A DNA stretch of 22,983 nucleotides from an uncultured Phocaeicola sp. (GCA_948579315.1 CAPAOL010000047.1:1-22983), one strand, 5' to 3'. Numbered from the stretch's first letter, positions 1 through 7,654 are shown. A program made the numbers and translations. The notes: a model not told the origin generated them from the letters alone.

Positions 1-390
1 AAAGGTAGGAAGGAAAAGAGGGGGAAAAAACACGCACGAGGCCGAATGCTTACGGTGAAGGTATGATGAGAATAGGTTCTTCTGATGCCTACGAGCTACC
101 GGGAGGTAACGAGGGGCTGATTTTACATTCTGTCCGAGAGCATCCCCGAAGCAGATGTATTTCGCCACCGGCATACCGATTGAGGAGGTTTTGAAAGACT
201 GTCGCACGGGAAGCTCTTGGTAATGAGTGAGTTGTTGTGATGGAATGCTTTTATGTTTTATGTAAATGAGTCAAAAGTGATTTTTGTTGTCGTTATGTTG
301 TATGGGCGGGCTCATGGGCCTGCCCATACGGTGGAACATTTGATGGTTATTTCGGATTTTTGAAATATCCTCTTATTGGATGAGTCCTGT
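1..390. other. gene-poor left edge, possible gene-tail remnant
   Basis: No convincing complete gene is seen. One plus-strand frame is open from 110 to a TAA at 221-223, with an internal ATG at 155, and would encode a short tail that includes the residues MYFATGIPIEEVLKD. The first ~220 bases look more GC-rich than the A/T-rich spacer at 230-300, which would fit a decayed or truncated coding tail. I do not recognise the protein. The rest is A/T-rich spacer plus a hairpin at 300-329. Confidence 0.3.
300..329 (-). terminator. hairpin downstream of the sulfatase gene
   Basis: GTATGGGC (300-307) pairs with GCCCATAC (322-329). Further pairs inside (309-311 with 318-320, and a G-U at 308/321) give a stem of about 12 bp with a 6-base loop. 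It lies about 60 bases beyond the minus-strand sulfatase stop. The minus-strand sequence after it is A-rich rather than a clean T run, so it may be an mRNA 3' end structure or a weak terminator. Confidence 0.4.
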
Positions 391-1953
391 TTACATCTTT
401 ATTCTCTTATTGCGTACTTGCCTCAGAATGGTCTGCAACTCAAATACTTTCTCAGGATACTTTTCTGCTACATTCTCTTGTTCGCTCACCTTTTCCATTT
501 CATATAACTGGGGAACGTTCAGGTTTCCGGTTTCTATTTTTTCTGCTTTCATGAAAGTGGTCGGGTCATCATTCGGTTCAATGTATTTCCAGTCTTTGGT
601 ACGGACGGACAACGTGTGGTTCATGGATTGTTCCACAATCCAGGGGCGGTCTGTCTTGTCGGTTCCTATCAGATTCCCTAAACGGTCATAACTGTCCGGA
701 GCGCTGCCTTTAGGTAATCTGGCGTTGATCAAAGCTCCTAAGGAGGCTAGCCAGTCAATCTGTGACATTAATACGTCCGAGTCTCCTGTCTTTTTTATCT
801 TCTGTGGCCAGCGGACAATGACCGGGACGGCTGTTCCACCCTCGAAAGCGCTGTATTTGTTTCCTCTCCACGGACCGGAAGGTGTATGTCCGTTCAACAG
901 CTCTTCTGCCTTGTCCTTATATCCGTCGTCTACAACCGGACCATTGTCGCTGGATAGAATAATCAGCGTGTTTTCAGTTAGTTCAAGTTGGTCCAATGTT
1001 TCCATCAGCTGGCCTACCGTCCAGTCGAATTGGGCGATTGCGTCTCCGCGTAGTCCCATAGGATTCTTTCCACGGAAGCGGTCATGGGGAAAACGAGGAA
1101 CGTGTACATCATTGGTTGCAAAATACATAAAGAAAGGCTCGTCTTTATGCTGTTTGATAAAGTCGATGGCATGAACGGTGATGGAATCGGCAATGTTCTC
1201 GTCTTTCCAAAGTGCTTTTCCGCCCCCTTTCATAAATCCGATGCGGCTGATGCCATTGACGATGGACATGTCATGTCCGTTGCTGGGATGTAGGTTATAC
1301 AGTAATTCGGGATTATCTTTGCCGGTCGGTTCTCCCGGAAAGTTCTTGGTGTAACTCACTTCTATGGGATCGGACGGATCATAGTTGGCTACCTTGCCGT
1401 TTTCTATAAATACACAAGGTACACGGTCGGCTGTAGCGGCCATGATATAGTGATAGTCAAAGCCTAAGTCACCTAAAGCGGCTGGTAAAGGAGCATTCCA
1501 ATCCTGCCCGCCTGTCTTGTCTCCCAGGCCCAGATGCCATTTGCCGATGGCGGCTGTAGCATATCCGGCACTTTTAAACATGTCTGCCATGGTGTATTGT
1601 TCGGGACGGATAATCATTTTTACATCTCCTGCGGCAATATCCGTGTCCGGTCTGCGCCATGCATATTCTCCTGTCAGCAAGGAGTAGCGGGATGGGGTGC
1701 TGGTAGCGGCTACGGTATGTGCATTAGTGAAACGAATGCCTTCCGATGCCAGTTTGTCAACATGGGGAGTTTCTACATTCTTGGCTCCGTAACATTTTAA
1801 ATCTCCATATCCCAGGTCATCTGCCAGAATAACGATAACATTGGGCTTTTGGGGGGCCTGCGTACTGTTTTTTTGAACGGTTTCTGCTGTTGCAGAGTTA
1901 CAGGCGGCTAATGAGGCAAGTAAGGATATGCCTGCATAATTTCTACTTTTCAT
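391..1953 (-). CDS. serine-type sulfatase, S1 family, predicted lipoprotein
   Basis: This 520-residue protein should remove sulfate esters, from a glycan or aryl substrate that cannot be named from sequence alone. An N-terminal signal with lipobox LAAC puts the lipidated cysteine at residue 18, so it is probably anchored in the outer or inner membrane. Sulfatase landmarks are all present: metal-binding ADDLG (D45, D46), the active-site motif S85-T-P-S-R followed by YSLLTG, GKWHLG (K137, H139), NDVHVP (H283), SSDNGP (D335, N336) and FEGGTAVPVIVRWP near 370-383. The nucleophile position is serine rather than cysteine, so activation to formylglycine would need a radical-SAM maturase of the anSME type, which is not in this window. 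Length is normal for the family. No SusC/SusD pair or sulfated-glycan cluster lies beside it; the nearest carbohydrate gene is the GH2 enzyme ~1.8 kb away. Family certain, substrate unknown. Confidence 0.95.
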   Translation of the reverse strand: MKSRNYAGISLLASLAACNSATAETVQKNSTQAPQKPNVIVILADDLGYGDLKCYGAKNVETPHVDKLASEGIRFTNAHTVAATSTPSRYSLLTGEYAWRRPDTDIAAGDVKMIIRPEQYTMADMFKSAGYATAAIGKWHLGLGDKTGGQDWNAPLPAALGDLGFDYHYIMAATADRVPCVFIENGKVANYDPSDPIEVSYTKNFPGEPTGKDNPELLYNLHPSNGHDMSIVNGISRIGFMKGGGKALWKDENIADSITVHAIDFIKQHKDEPFFMYFATNDVHVPRFPHDRFRGKNPMGLRGDAIAQFDWTVGQLMETLDQLELTENTLIILSSDNGPVVDDGYKDKAEELLNGHTPSGPWRGNKYSAFEGGTAVPVIVRWPQKIKKTGDSDVLMSQIDWLASLGALINARLPKGSAPDSYDRLGNLIGTDKTDRPWIVEQSMNHTLSVRTKDWKYIEPNDDPTTFMKAEKIETGNLNVPQLYEMEKVSEQENVAEKYPEKVFELQTILRQVRNKRIKM

Positions 1954-1995
1954 CTCTATTTATTTAAGGTTTGATCCGGATACATGTCTATTTTC

Positions 1996-2055
1996 ACTTT
2001 CCGGTTTCTCGACCTGAAGGTGAAGAACGACGGAAAGTTATCAAGAAAATCTTGA
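1996..2055 (-). other. inverted repeats between mnmA and the sulfatase gene
   Basis: ACTTTCCG (1996-2003) is complementary to CGGAAAGT (2031-2038), with further partial pairing inside. Next to it TCAAGA (2041-2046) pairs with TCTTGA (2050-2055). Both lie in the 147-base spacer after the mnmA stop and before the sulfatase start. Neither is followed by a clear T run on the minus strand. They could be a weak mnmA terminator or a leader structure of the sulfatase mRNA. I found no Bacteroides-type -7 element here. Confidence 0.3.
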
Positions 2056-2100
2056 AGCAGCAAAAAAGAGGGCCGAAATATGATTTGAAAGTGTCTGGAA

Positions 2101-3156
2101 TTAGATGATAATGCCCCCACCCAGTACTACATCATCCCTATAGAAAGCGGCTGCCTGTCCCGGAGCAATGGCTGTCAGCGGCTCGTGCAGTTGTACATGC
2201 AGGGTGTTATCCGGTTGCAGGGTTACTGTGCAGCGGTTGGCTTGTTTCCGATAGCGTATTTTGACGATGATGTCGTCCTTGTTTAGTAATAAAGCGGGAT
2301 TGGTGATGCGCCATTCTTTCAGTCTCATTTCTGTTTTTTCCAGTGCTTTCAAGTCGCTCAGTATGACTTTGTTTTCTGCCGGAATGATTTCTTTGACAAA
2401 GACAGCCCGGTTAAGATCTATGCCCAATCCTCTCCGCTGGCCGATGGTATAGAAAGGATAACCTTTGTGCCGTGCGATAAAATTCCCCATTTCATCGAAG
2501 AATTTACCCGGTAGGATACTTCCTTCAGGTAATTCCTTATGTAGGAATGTGCGGTAGTCCATGGGGCAGAAGCAGACTCCCAGACTGTCCCGTTTATGGG
2601 CGGCTTTCAGAAAACCACGCTCTGCCGCGATTTCACGGACACGGGCTTTAGTCAGGTTGCCCATAGGGAGAAGCATACGTTGCAGGATTTCTTGTGGCAG
2701 CCCCCATAGGAAAAAGGATTGGTCTTTATCCGGGTCGGCACCGGTAGTGATGTGATAGCATCCATTGATGAAGCGCCGGCGTACATAATGTCCTGTAGCG
2801 AAGTGATAAATTCCCATTTCATCGGATATTTTCTTCAAAAGAGGCCATTTCAGGTAGTTGTTGCACAAGGTACAGGGAACCGGGGTATGACCTGCCATAT
2901 ATTCGTTGATGAAATAGTCAATGATGGTTTTCCGGAAGGTGTCACGAACATCGTATGTGAGATGGGGGATGTTCAGACGTTCACATAAAGCGCGGGCGTC
3001 CTCCAGATACTCTGTATCATTTTCTTTTTCATAAAAGCGGAAGGTGATGCCGGTTACTTCGTATCCTGCATCCTGCAATAGAAGGGCGGCTACGGAACTG
3101 TCTGTTCCTCCGCTCATGCCTAGTAGGACTTTATTATTGGACTCTGTTTCTCTCAT
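2101..3156 (-). CDS. mnmA: tRNA-specific 2-thiouridylase MnmA
   Basis: This 351-residue enzyme should install the 2-thio group on the wobble uridine (U34) of the Lys, Glu and Gln tRNAs in the cytoplasm, using ATP and a relayed sulfur. The N-terminal PP-loop GMSGGTDSSVAA (about 13-24) binds ATP. Catalytic cysteines are visible as C98 in TPVPCTLCNN and C195 in LGVCFCPMD. FYTIGQRRGLGI around 230-250 and the C-terminal QAAAFYRDDVVLGGGII complete the family pattern. The usual aspartate of E. coli MnmA (DxxC) is replaced by C95, giving CxxC, an arrangement I associate with possible Fe-S binding members of the family. Bacteroides often carry several MnmA paralogues, so this may be one of two or more. 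Its start is only 2 bases after the stop of the upstream RhuM-like gene, so translation is probably coupled. Confidence 0.93.
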   Translation of the reverse strand: MRETESNNKVLLGMSGGTDSSVAALLLQDAGYEVTGITFRFYEKENDTEYLEDARALCERLNIPHLTYDVRDTFRKTIIDYFINEYMAGHTPVPCTLCNNYLKWPLLKKISDEMGIYHFATGHYVRRRFINGCYHITTGADPDKDQSFFLWGLPQEILQRMLLPMGNLTKARVREIAAERGFLKAAHKRDSLGVCFCPMDYRTFLHKELPEGSILPGKFFDEMGNFIARHKGYPFYTIGQRRGLGIDLNRAVFVKEIIPAENKVILSDLKALEKTEMRLKEWRITNPALLLNKDDIIVKIRYRKQANRCTVTLQPDNTLHVQLHEPLTAIAPGQAAAFYRDDVVLGGGIII

Positions 3157-3158
3157 CT

Positions 3159-3629
3159 TTATAGCAGTTTTGTGAGGATGGATGCCGGAATATCCATTTT
3201 GGAGAAGGCAAACAGTTTCTTTCCCAAATCTTTCAAAGAGGCTCCGATGTGATATATGTCGGATTGGTCTATAATAAGAAAACGGTCATGTGCCTGGCTA
3301 TTAGCCCATTGGCGGAATTGGATTCCTCGTTTCGTATTTACACGGTATCCTACTGATATAATCACATCTAAATTATAATATTCTAAGTTACGGGTAATCT
3401 GTCTGTTGCCTTCTTGGCGAACTGTTCGGAAATTCCGAACGGTTGAACTTTGGATTAGTTCTTCTGATTTATAAATGTTCTTTAGATGCTCGCTTATATT
3501 GGCTTTGCTGGATTGGAATAGTTCTACTATTTGTGCCTGGGTCAGCCACACTGTTTCATCTTCAATGCGCACTTCCATCCTCACTGATTCATCCGGCTGG
3601 TAGAGTATGATTTCTCCTTGTTGTTCCAT
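3159..3629 (-). CDS. small RhuM-like protein with an HDRF...IGAS tail
   Basis: This is a 156-residue protein of unknown role. Residues ~5-110 match what I know as the RhuM ('virulence protein') family: VWLTQAQIVELFQSSKANIS resembles a helix-turn-helix, followed by ITRNLEYYNLDVIISVGYRV and TKRGIQFRQWAN. RhuM proteins are normally about 300 residues and continue past QFRQWA. Here the sequence switches at ~111 to HDRFLIIDQSDIYHIGASLKDLGKK, a C-terminal block I recall from Bacteroides ORF6N-type DNA-binding proteins. It loosely resembles a phospholipase D HxK-D-GS motif, with Arg in place of Lys (H114, R116, D121, G129). The gene therefore looks like a composite or internally deleted form, yet its frame is intact to the stop. 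It is the first gene before mnmA with a 2-base gap. A minus-strand TAGCTTTG at 3649-3656 could be its -7 element. No function is asserted. Confidence 0.8.
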   Translation of the reverse strand: MEQQGEIILYQPDESVRMEVRIEDETVWLTQAQIVELFQSSKANISEHLKNIYKSEELIQSSTVRNFRTVRQEGNRQITRNLEYYNLDVIISVGYRVNTKRGIQFRQWANSQAHDRFLIIDQSDIYHIGASLKDLGKKLFAFSKMDIPASILTKLL

Positions 3630-3648
3630 GTGTTCGATTTTTTGAGTA

Positions 3649-3665
3649 CAAAGCTAGCAAATATA
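3649..3665 (-). promoter_or_regulatory. candidate -7 elements for the RhuM-like gene and mnmA
   Basis: On the minus strand TAGCTTTG (3649-3656) and TATATTTG (3658-3665) both fit the Bacteroides -7 consensus TAnnTTTG, 20 to 30 bases upstream of the RhuM-like start. I do not see a matching TTTG -33 box at the right distance, so the assignment is tentative. Confidence 0.4.
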
Positions 3666-3718
3666 AATCAGACTGATCTTGTTTTCAGGTTATAATTGAA
3701 ATGTAGGATGGGAAATGA

Positions 3719-3757
3719 AACTCCGATGACAATCTATATGATAGTGCCATCGGAGTT
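3719..3757 (-). terminator. terminator of the beta-galactosidase gene
   Basis: AACTCCGATG (3719-3728) pairs perfectly with CATCGGAGTT (3748-3757), with a few more pairs inside a 19-base loop. Read on the minus strand the hairpin lies ~45 bases beyond the beta-galactosidase stop and is followed by TTTCATTTCCC, a T-rich tail. This fits an intrinsic terminator separating it from the RhuM-like/mnmA pair. Confidence 0.75.
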
Positions 3758-3800
3758 CTGACATACTCTTCTTATTAAGGAAGGAATGCTTGCTATGTTT

Positions 3801-6800
3801 TTATTTTACCGGCATCAATGTGAATCCCCAATGATATTCCTTATTGGCGGGTAGGGTATGTTCCGGCAGAGGGCGGTCTCCCCAGCTGTCATAACCGGCT
3901 ACACCTTGTTGCTTCATATCAATACATACTTCCACAAAATTACGTGGGGTGATATCATTGACATGTGTCATGCGGCGTATTACATTTTTAGCTTTTTCCT
4001 CATTATGGTTAGCAACTTCTTCGGGAGTGAAGTTAGTCCACTGACGGGGACGGCTGATAGCTTCTTCCGAGTCAAAGTCCTCTACGGAGTTGCGCAGGGC
4101 ATTGAATCCGATAGTGCTGTCGGCACGTATTAACAATCCTTTTCCGCCTTTGCGGGTCAGTTCTACCCAACGGGTGTCGGTGCGGTGTCCGTTTTCTTGT
4201 GGACGGACATAGTTGTTGGTGTACATCTGGTCGGCTGTAGTGCGGTAGAGATCAACGAAGCTGCTTGCATTACGGTCGATGTAGTTTTCACCCGGTCCGC
4301 GTCCGAAGTATTCTACCTGGTTCATATCGGATGGCAAATGGAAACGTACACCGATACGTGGTACGTTCAGTTTGGAAGAGGCAAGGCGTTGAGCATCCTG
4401 TCCCGGTGTGAAAGTGGCCATTAAGGTAGCTTCTGATACTTCCGTGTCGGCAGCCTTCATATCGGTAGAAGTAAAGGTGATGCCTGCATGAACCACACCG
4501 TCGGGATAGATGGTATATTTCATGATGTACAGATTGCCTGCCGCCAGTAGGTAATTGACTGTTAATACGGTCTTGTTGCCGTCTGTTGTTGTGGTAACAT
4601 CTGCTACATTGAAATTCTTGCTGGACTGTTTCCATATTTGCTCGCGCTTAGGCCCACCGTTACCATAATCATTGTCCGTCGGTGCGCGCCAGAAGTTAGG
4701 CTGAATACCAAAACCTTCAGCGAAATATTCTGTACCGTTTACTTTGTATGAAGTCACGAGTCCGCTTCTCTTGTTGAAAACGAACTGCATACGTGGTGAT
4801 AATACGGTGATGATGTCACCATCCGTGCTGACGGTAGTCTTGCCGCTTGCTTTATGTCCGGTCATAGCCAATGGTTCTATGGGCAGGCGGAATTGTTCGG
4901 AAGCAATATCGTGTCCTGCAGGAATCAAGGGCTCCGGTTCTGTGGTGGTAACTACAAAATCTACAAAATATTCTGTGCCGGCCTTGGGTTTCAATCCGTT
5001 GAGGTTGATGTTCAGTTCTTTGGAACCTTGCGGTTCGATATCTAATGATACTTTTCCGCCTTTGATTGTTTTTCCGTTTGCCTTTACGGTATAACTGATC
5101 ATATACTTTTTCAAGTTGGTGAAGTAGAAACGGTTTTTTACCAGGAATTTGCCGGCAGCCGGGTCGATGGCTTCGAAACCTACATTCTGATGTGCATATT
5201 TCACTTCTGTCATGGCCGGATGCGGAGTGCGGTCCGGAGCTACGATTCCATTGCATAGGAAGTTTCCGTCGCTGGGTGCATTGGTTCCGTAATCACCTCC
5301 GTAGGCCCAGTAGGTACGTCCATTTTCGTCTGTTTCCAGAATACCTTGGTCTACCCAGTCCCAAATGTAACCGCCTTGCAGGTTCGGGTACTTGTAGATT
5401 GCTCTCCATTGTGCTGCCAGATTACCATTGGAATTGCCCATAGCGTGTGAATATTCGGATGGTGCGATGGGACGGTCGCTGCCTTTCTTGCCTATTTCTT
5501 CCAGCCAGGCGGCACTGGGGTATTGGGGTACATACATATCTGTGTTCCATTCCCAAAGGGCGCGTTCATAATTTACAGGACGGTTCATGCCTTTTACTTC
5601 GCGTTCTTTCAGCCATAAATAGGTCTGATAGAAATTATAACCGTTTCCGGCTTCGTTTCCTAATGACCAGATGGCGACGGAAGGATGATTTTTGTTACGC
5701 TCGTACATATTAATGGTACGGTCCATGTGCGGCTTCAGCCATTCGGGATGGTTGCCCAATGTTCCGCCCCGGCTTAAGTTATAATACATACCGTGGCTTT
5801 CGATGTTGGCTTCATCATATACATAGATGCCATATTCATCACACAATTCATAGAACTTGCGGTCTTGCGGATAGTGGCAGAGGCGCACGCTGTTGATATT
5901 GTTCTGTTTCATCAGGGTGAAGTCCTTGCGCATCAGCTCTTCGGGAACATAATGTCCTGTTTCGGGATTATGTTCGTGTATGTTTACACCTTTCAGCTTG
6001 ATGGGTTGGCCGTTGACGAACAAGCAAACGTATGGTTTGCCGTTTTCGGCTATCTGATCGGTTGGTTTGATCTCGAAACGGCGGAAACCTACCGTATAAG
6101 GAATGATTTCGCTTGTTTTTTCTCCGTCTTTCAGAGATATCAGTAACCGGTACAGGTTAGGGTGTTCTGATGTCCAGGTCTTGACGTTGCTGAGGGCGGC
6201 TTCAAAAGAGATGCTCTTCTGCCCGTCTGCTGTAACAGGACAGGGGGTGTTACCTTCTGCAACCACTTTCTTTGCGGCATCCAGCAATTCGTATGCTACG
6301 GTTACCTCTTTGTTGGCTGCTGTATGGTTGGTTACGTCCACATTCAGTTTGAAGATACCATTCTTATAAGTGTCGTCCAGTGTAGACACCACATTGAAAT
6401 CTTTGATGTGGGTTTTGGGCTGTGAGAACAGGAATACATCACGTTCAATACCGCTCATGCGCCAGAAGTCCTGGCATTCCAGATAAGAACCGGTACTCCA
6501 GCGGAATATTTTGATGACCAGCGAGTTTTTGCCGGGTTTCAGGTAGTTGTTGATTAAGAATTCTGCCGGATTCTTGGAGTCTTCGCTGTATCCCACTTCC
6601 TGTCCGTTGACATACACGTATACACCGGATTTTGCTCCTTCCAAACGGAGGAATATGTCGCGTCCATCCCAATCGGCGGGAATTTCGATATCACGCTGAT
6701 ACACACCGACCGGATTGGTTTCGGGTAACTGCGGCGGTTGTGGATTTCTGGGTTTGAATTCGTATCCATGATTGGTGTAGATGGCCACTCCGTAGCCCTG

Positions 6801-7142
6801 TACTTCCCAGTTGCCGGGTACTTTAATCTCCTTCCAGGCTATGTTGGCATCCGGTTGCTCAATGTTGGCAGGCAGATCTTTGTATGCATCTGCATAATAA
6901 AAGTTCCATGTACCGTTTAGTAGTTTGTAATAAGGGCTGTTCTCATACTCGCCGGTCAGTGCCTGGTTCCGGTTGTCGTAAGTCATGAAAGCTGTGCGTG
7001 GATATTCCTTGTTGACGGCTACGGTCTGAATATCTTTCCAATAAGGTAGTTTTGTATCTTCCGCATGAAGAACTTGTGTTGAATATGCGCATACAGCAGC
7101 GCCGATCAGGAATTTAAATAAGGTTGTCATTTTAGGTTTCAT
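3801..7142 (-). CDS. secreted GH2 beta-galactosidase, LacZ type
   Basis: This 1113-residue glycoside hydrolase family 2 enzyme is expected to release terminal beta-galactose by a retaining mechanism. An N-terminal signal peptide (about 5-27, ending VLHA before EDTKLP) suggests export to the periplasm. Domain order is as in LacZ: sugar-binding jelly roll (~45-240, with YLECQDFWRMSGIERDVFL), Ig-like domain (~245-355), TIM barrel (~357-650), second Ig-like domain, and the C-terminal beta-gal small-chain domain (~790-1110). The acid/base is E497 in SLGNEAGNG and the nucleophile E563 in PSEYSHAMGNS; RLCHYPQDRKFYELCDEYGIYV and GGYIWDWVDQG are further hallmarks. Start could be Met1 or Met5. The gene starts only ~26 bases after the HU terminator hairpin and I see no good promoter of its own, so expression may depend on read-through. 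Beta-galactosidase is the best guess; other GH2 specificities cannot be excluded. Confidence 0.93.
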   Translation of the reverse strand: MKPKMTTLFKFLIGAAVCAYSTQVLHAEDTKLPYWKDIQTVAVNKEYPRTAFMTYDNRNQALTGEYENSPYYKLLNGTWNFYYADAYKDLPANIEQPDANIAWKEIKVPGNWEVQGYGVAIYTNHGYEFKPRNPQPPQLPETNPVGVYQRDIEIPADWDGRDIFLRLEGAKSGVYVYVNGQEVGYSEDSKNPAEFLINNYLKPGKNSLVIKIFRWSTGSYLECQDFWRMSGIERDVFLFSQPKTHIKDFNVVSTLDDTYKNGIFKLNVDVTNHTAANKEVTVAYELLDAAKKVVAEGNTPCPVTADGQKSISFEAALSNVKTWTSEHPNLYRLLISLKDGEKTSEIIPYTVGFRRFEIKPTDQIAENGKPYVCLFVNGQPIKLKGVNIHEHNPETGHYVPEELMRKDFTLMKQNNINSVRLCHYPQDRKFYELCDEYGIYVYDEANIESHGMYYNLSRGGTLGNHPEWLKPHMDRTINMYERNKNHPSVAIWSLGNEAGNGYNFYQTYLWLKEREVKGMNRPVNYERALWEWNTDMYVPQYPSAAWLEEIGKKGSDRPIAPSEYSHAMGNSNGNLAAQWRAIYKYPNLQGGYIWDWVDQGILETDENGRTYWAYGGDYGTNAPSDGNFLCNGIVAPDRTPHPAMTEVKYAHQNVGFEAIDPAAGKFLVKNRFYFTNLKKYMISYTVKANGKTIKGGKVSLDIEPQGSKELNINLNGLKPKAGTEYFVDFVVTTTEPEPLIPAGHDIASEQFRLPIEPLAMTGHKASGKTTVSTDGDIITVLSPRMQFVFNKRSGLVTSYKVNGTEYFAEGFGIQPNFWRAPTDNDYGNGGPKREQIWKQSSKNFNVADVTTTTDGNKTVLTVNYLLAAGNLYIMKYTIYPDGVVHAGITFTSTDMKAADTEVSEATLMATFTPGQDAQRLASSKLNVPRIGVRFHLPSDMNQVEYFGRGPGENYIDRNASSFVDLYRTTADQMYTNNYVRPQENGHRTDTRWVELTRKGGKGLLIRADSTIGFNALRNSVEDFDSEEAISRPRQWTNFTPEEVANHNEEKAKNVIRRMTHVNDITPRNFVEVCIDMKQQGVAGYDSWGDRPLPEHTLPANKEYHWGFTLMPVK

Positions 7143-7167
7143 AGGTTCAAATAGAAAAATGAAGAAG

Positions 7168-7193
7168 AAAGGGCGCTAGTACCGGCGCCCCTT
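7168..7193 (-). terminator. terminator of the HU gene
   Basis: GGGCGC (7171-7176) pairs with GCGCCC (7185-7190). The flanking AAA and TTT add pairs with a one-base bulge. On the minus strand the hairpin is ~30 bases after the HU stop and is followed by CTTCTTCATTTTT, a typical T-rich tail. It ends ~26 bases before the beta-galactosidase start, so it lies in that gene's leader and could also act as an attenuator. Confidence 0.7.
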
Positions 7194-7222
7194 TCCTTAA
7201 GTCCTTTTATGTAAAATAGCAA

Positions 7223-7495
7223 TTATTTAATTGCGTCTGCCAGTTCAGCACCTGGTTTGAACTTGGTTACTTTTTTAGCAGGAATAGTAATCGTTGCTTT
7301 TGTGGATGGGTTGATACCTGTTCTTGCACTTCTTTCAGCAACAGAGAATGTTCCGAATCCGATTAATGATACTTTGTCCCCTTCTTGGAGGGCTTTTGTT
7401 ACAGTTGAAACGAAAGCTTCAACTGCTTTTTTTGCGTTGACTTTGCTCAAGCCGGCTTCAGCGGCGACTGCGCTGATAAGATCTGCCTTATTCAT
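7223..7495 (-). CDS. HU-type histone-like DNA-binding protein
   Basis: This 90-residue nucleoid protein binds and bends DNA without strong sequence preference, normally as a dimer. It shows the complete HU/IHF fold: an N-terminal helical dimerisation part starting MNKADLISAVAAEAGLS, the signature GFGTFSVAERSARTG, then the DNA-contacting beta arm with INPSTKATITIPAKKV and the closing VTKFKPGAELADAIK. Length and residues are typical of bacterial HU rather than the longer Bacteroides HU-like proteins. A good Bacteroides promoter sits ~55 bases upstream and a hairpin terminator just downstream, so it is probably a single-gene unit. Bacteroides encode several HU paralogues, so I do not choose hupA or hupB. 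Confidence 0.96.
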   Translation of the reverse strand: MNKADLISAVAAEAGLSKVNAKKAVEAFVSTVTKALQEGDKVSLIGFGTFSVAERSARTGINPSTKATITIPAKKVTKFKPGAELADAIK

Positions 7496-7549
7496 AACGA
7501 AAATGATTAATTATTAAATGTAACACAAAAGTTTTACCAAAATCAGTGA

Positions 7550-7580
7550 CAAATATATGCTTTCAAAATTAGAAATCAAA
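7550..7580 (-). promoter_or_regulatory. promoter of the HU gene
   Basis: On the minus strand a TTTG -33 box (7577-7580) is separated by 19 bases from TATATTTG (7550-7557), which matches the -7 consensus TAnnTTTG. The expected transcript start would leave a leader of about 45 bases before the HU ATG. This is one of the two best promoter matches in the window. Confidence 0.75.
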
Positions 7581-7636
7581 CAGATAGCCTAAAAAAGATG
7601 CTCCAAAAATCAAAAAAACGTAAGAGAACTCTTGTT

Positions 7637-7654
7637 TTCTGTTATATAACAGAA
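7637..7654. promoter_or_regulatory. 18-bp perfect palindrome, candidate operator
   Basis: TTCTGTTATATAACAGAA is its own reverse complement over all 18 positions. It lies in the divergent spacer between HU and the rhomboid operon, ending 8 bases before the plus-strand TAAATTTG box, where the -33 region of the rhomboid promoter should be. That position suits a dimeric repressor or activator site. No adjacent regulator gene identifies the binding protein. Confidence 0.5.

Noticed and set aside
725..1800. Plus-strand open frames opposite the sulfatase gene
   Set aside because: They are antisense shadows; the minus-strand frame has the full set of sulfatase motifs.
3159..3629. Phospholipase D or toxin function for the RhuM-like gene
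   Set aside because: Only one partial HxR-D-GAS pattern is present, the key lysine is missing and no antitoxin-like partner lies beside it.
3858..6920. Several open frames of 60-134 codons opposite or within the beta-galactosidase gene
   Set aside because: They are in other frames of a clear GH2 gene, show no recognisable domain and have no start context of their own.
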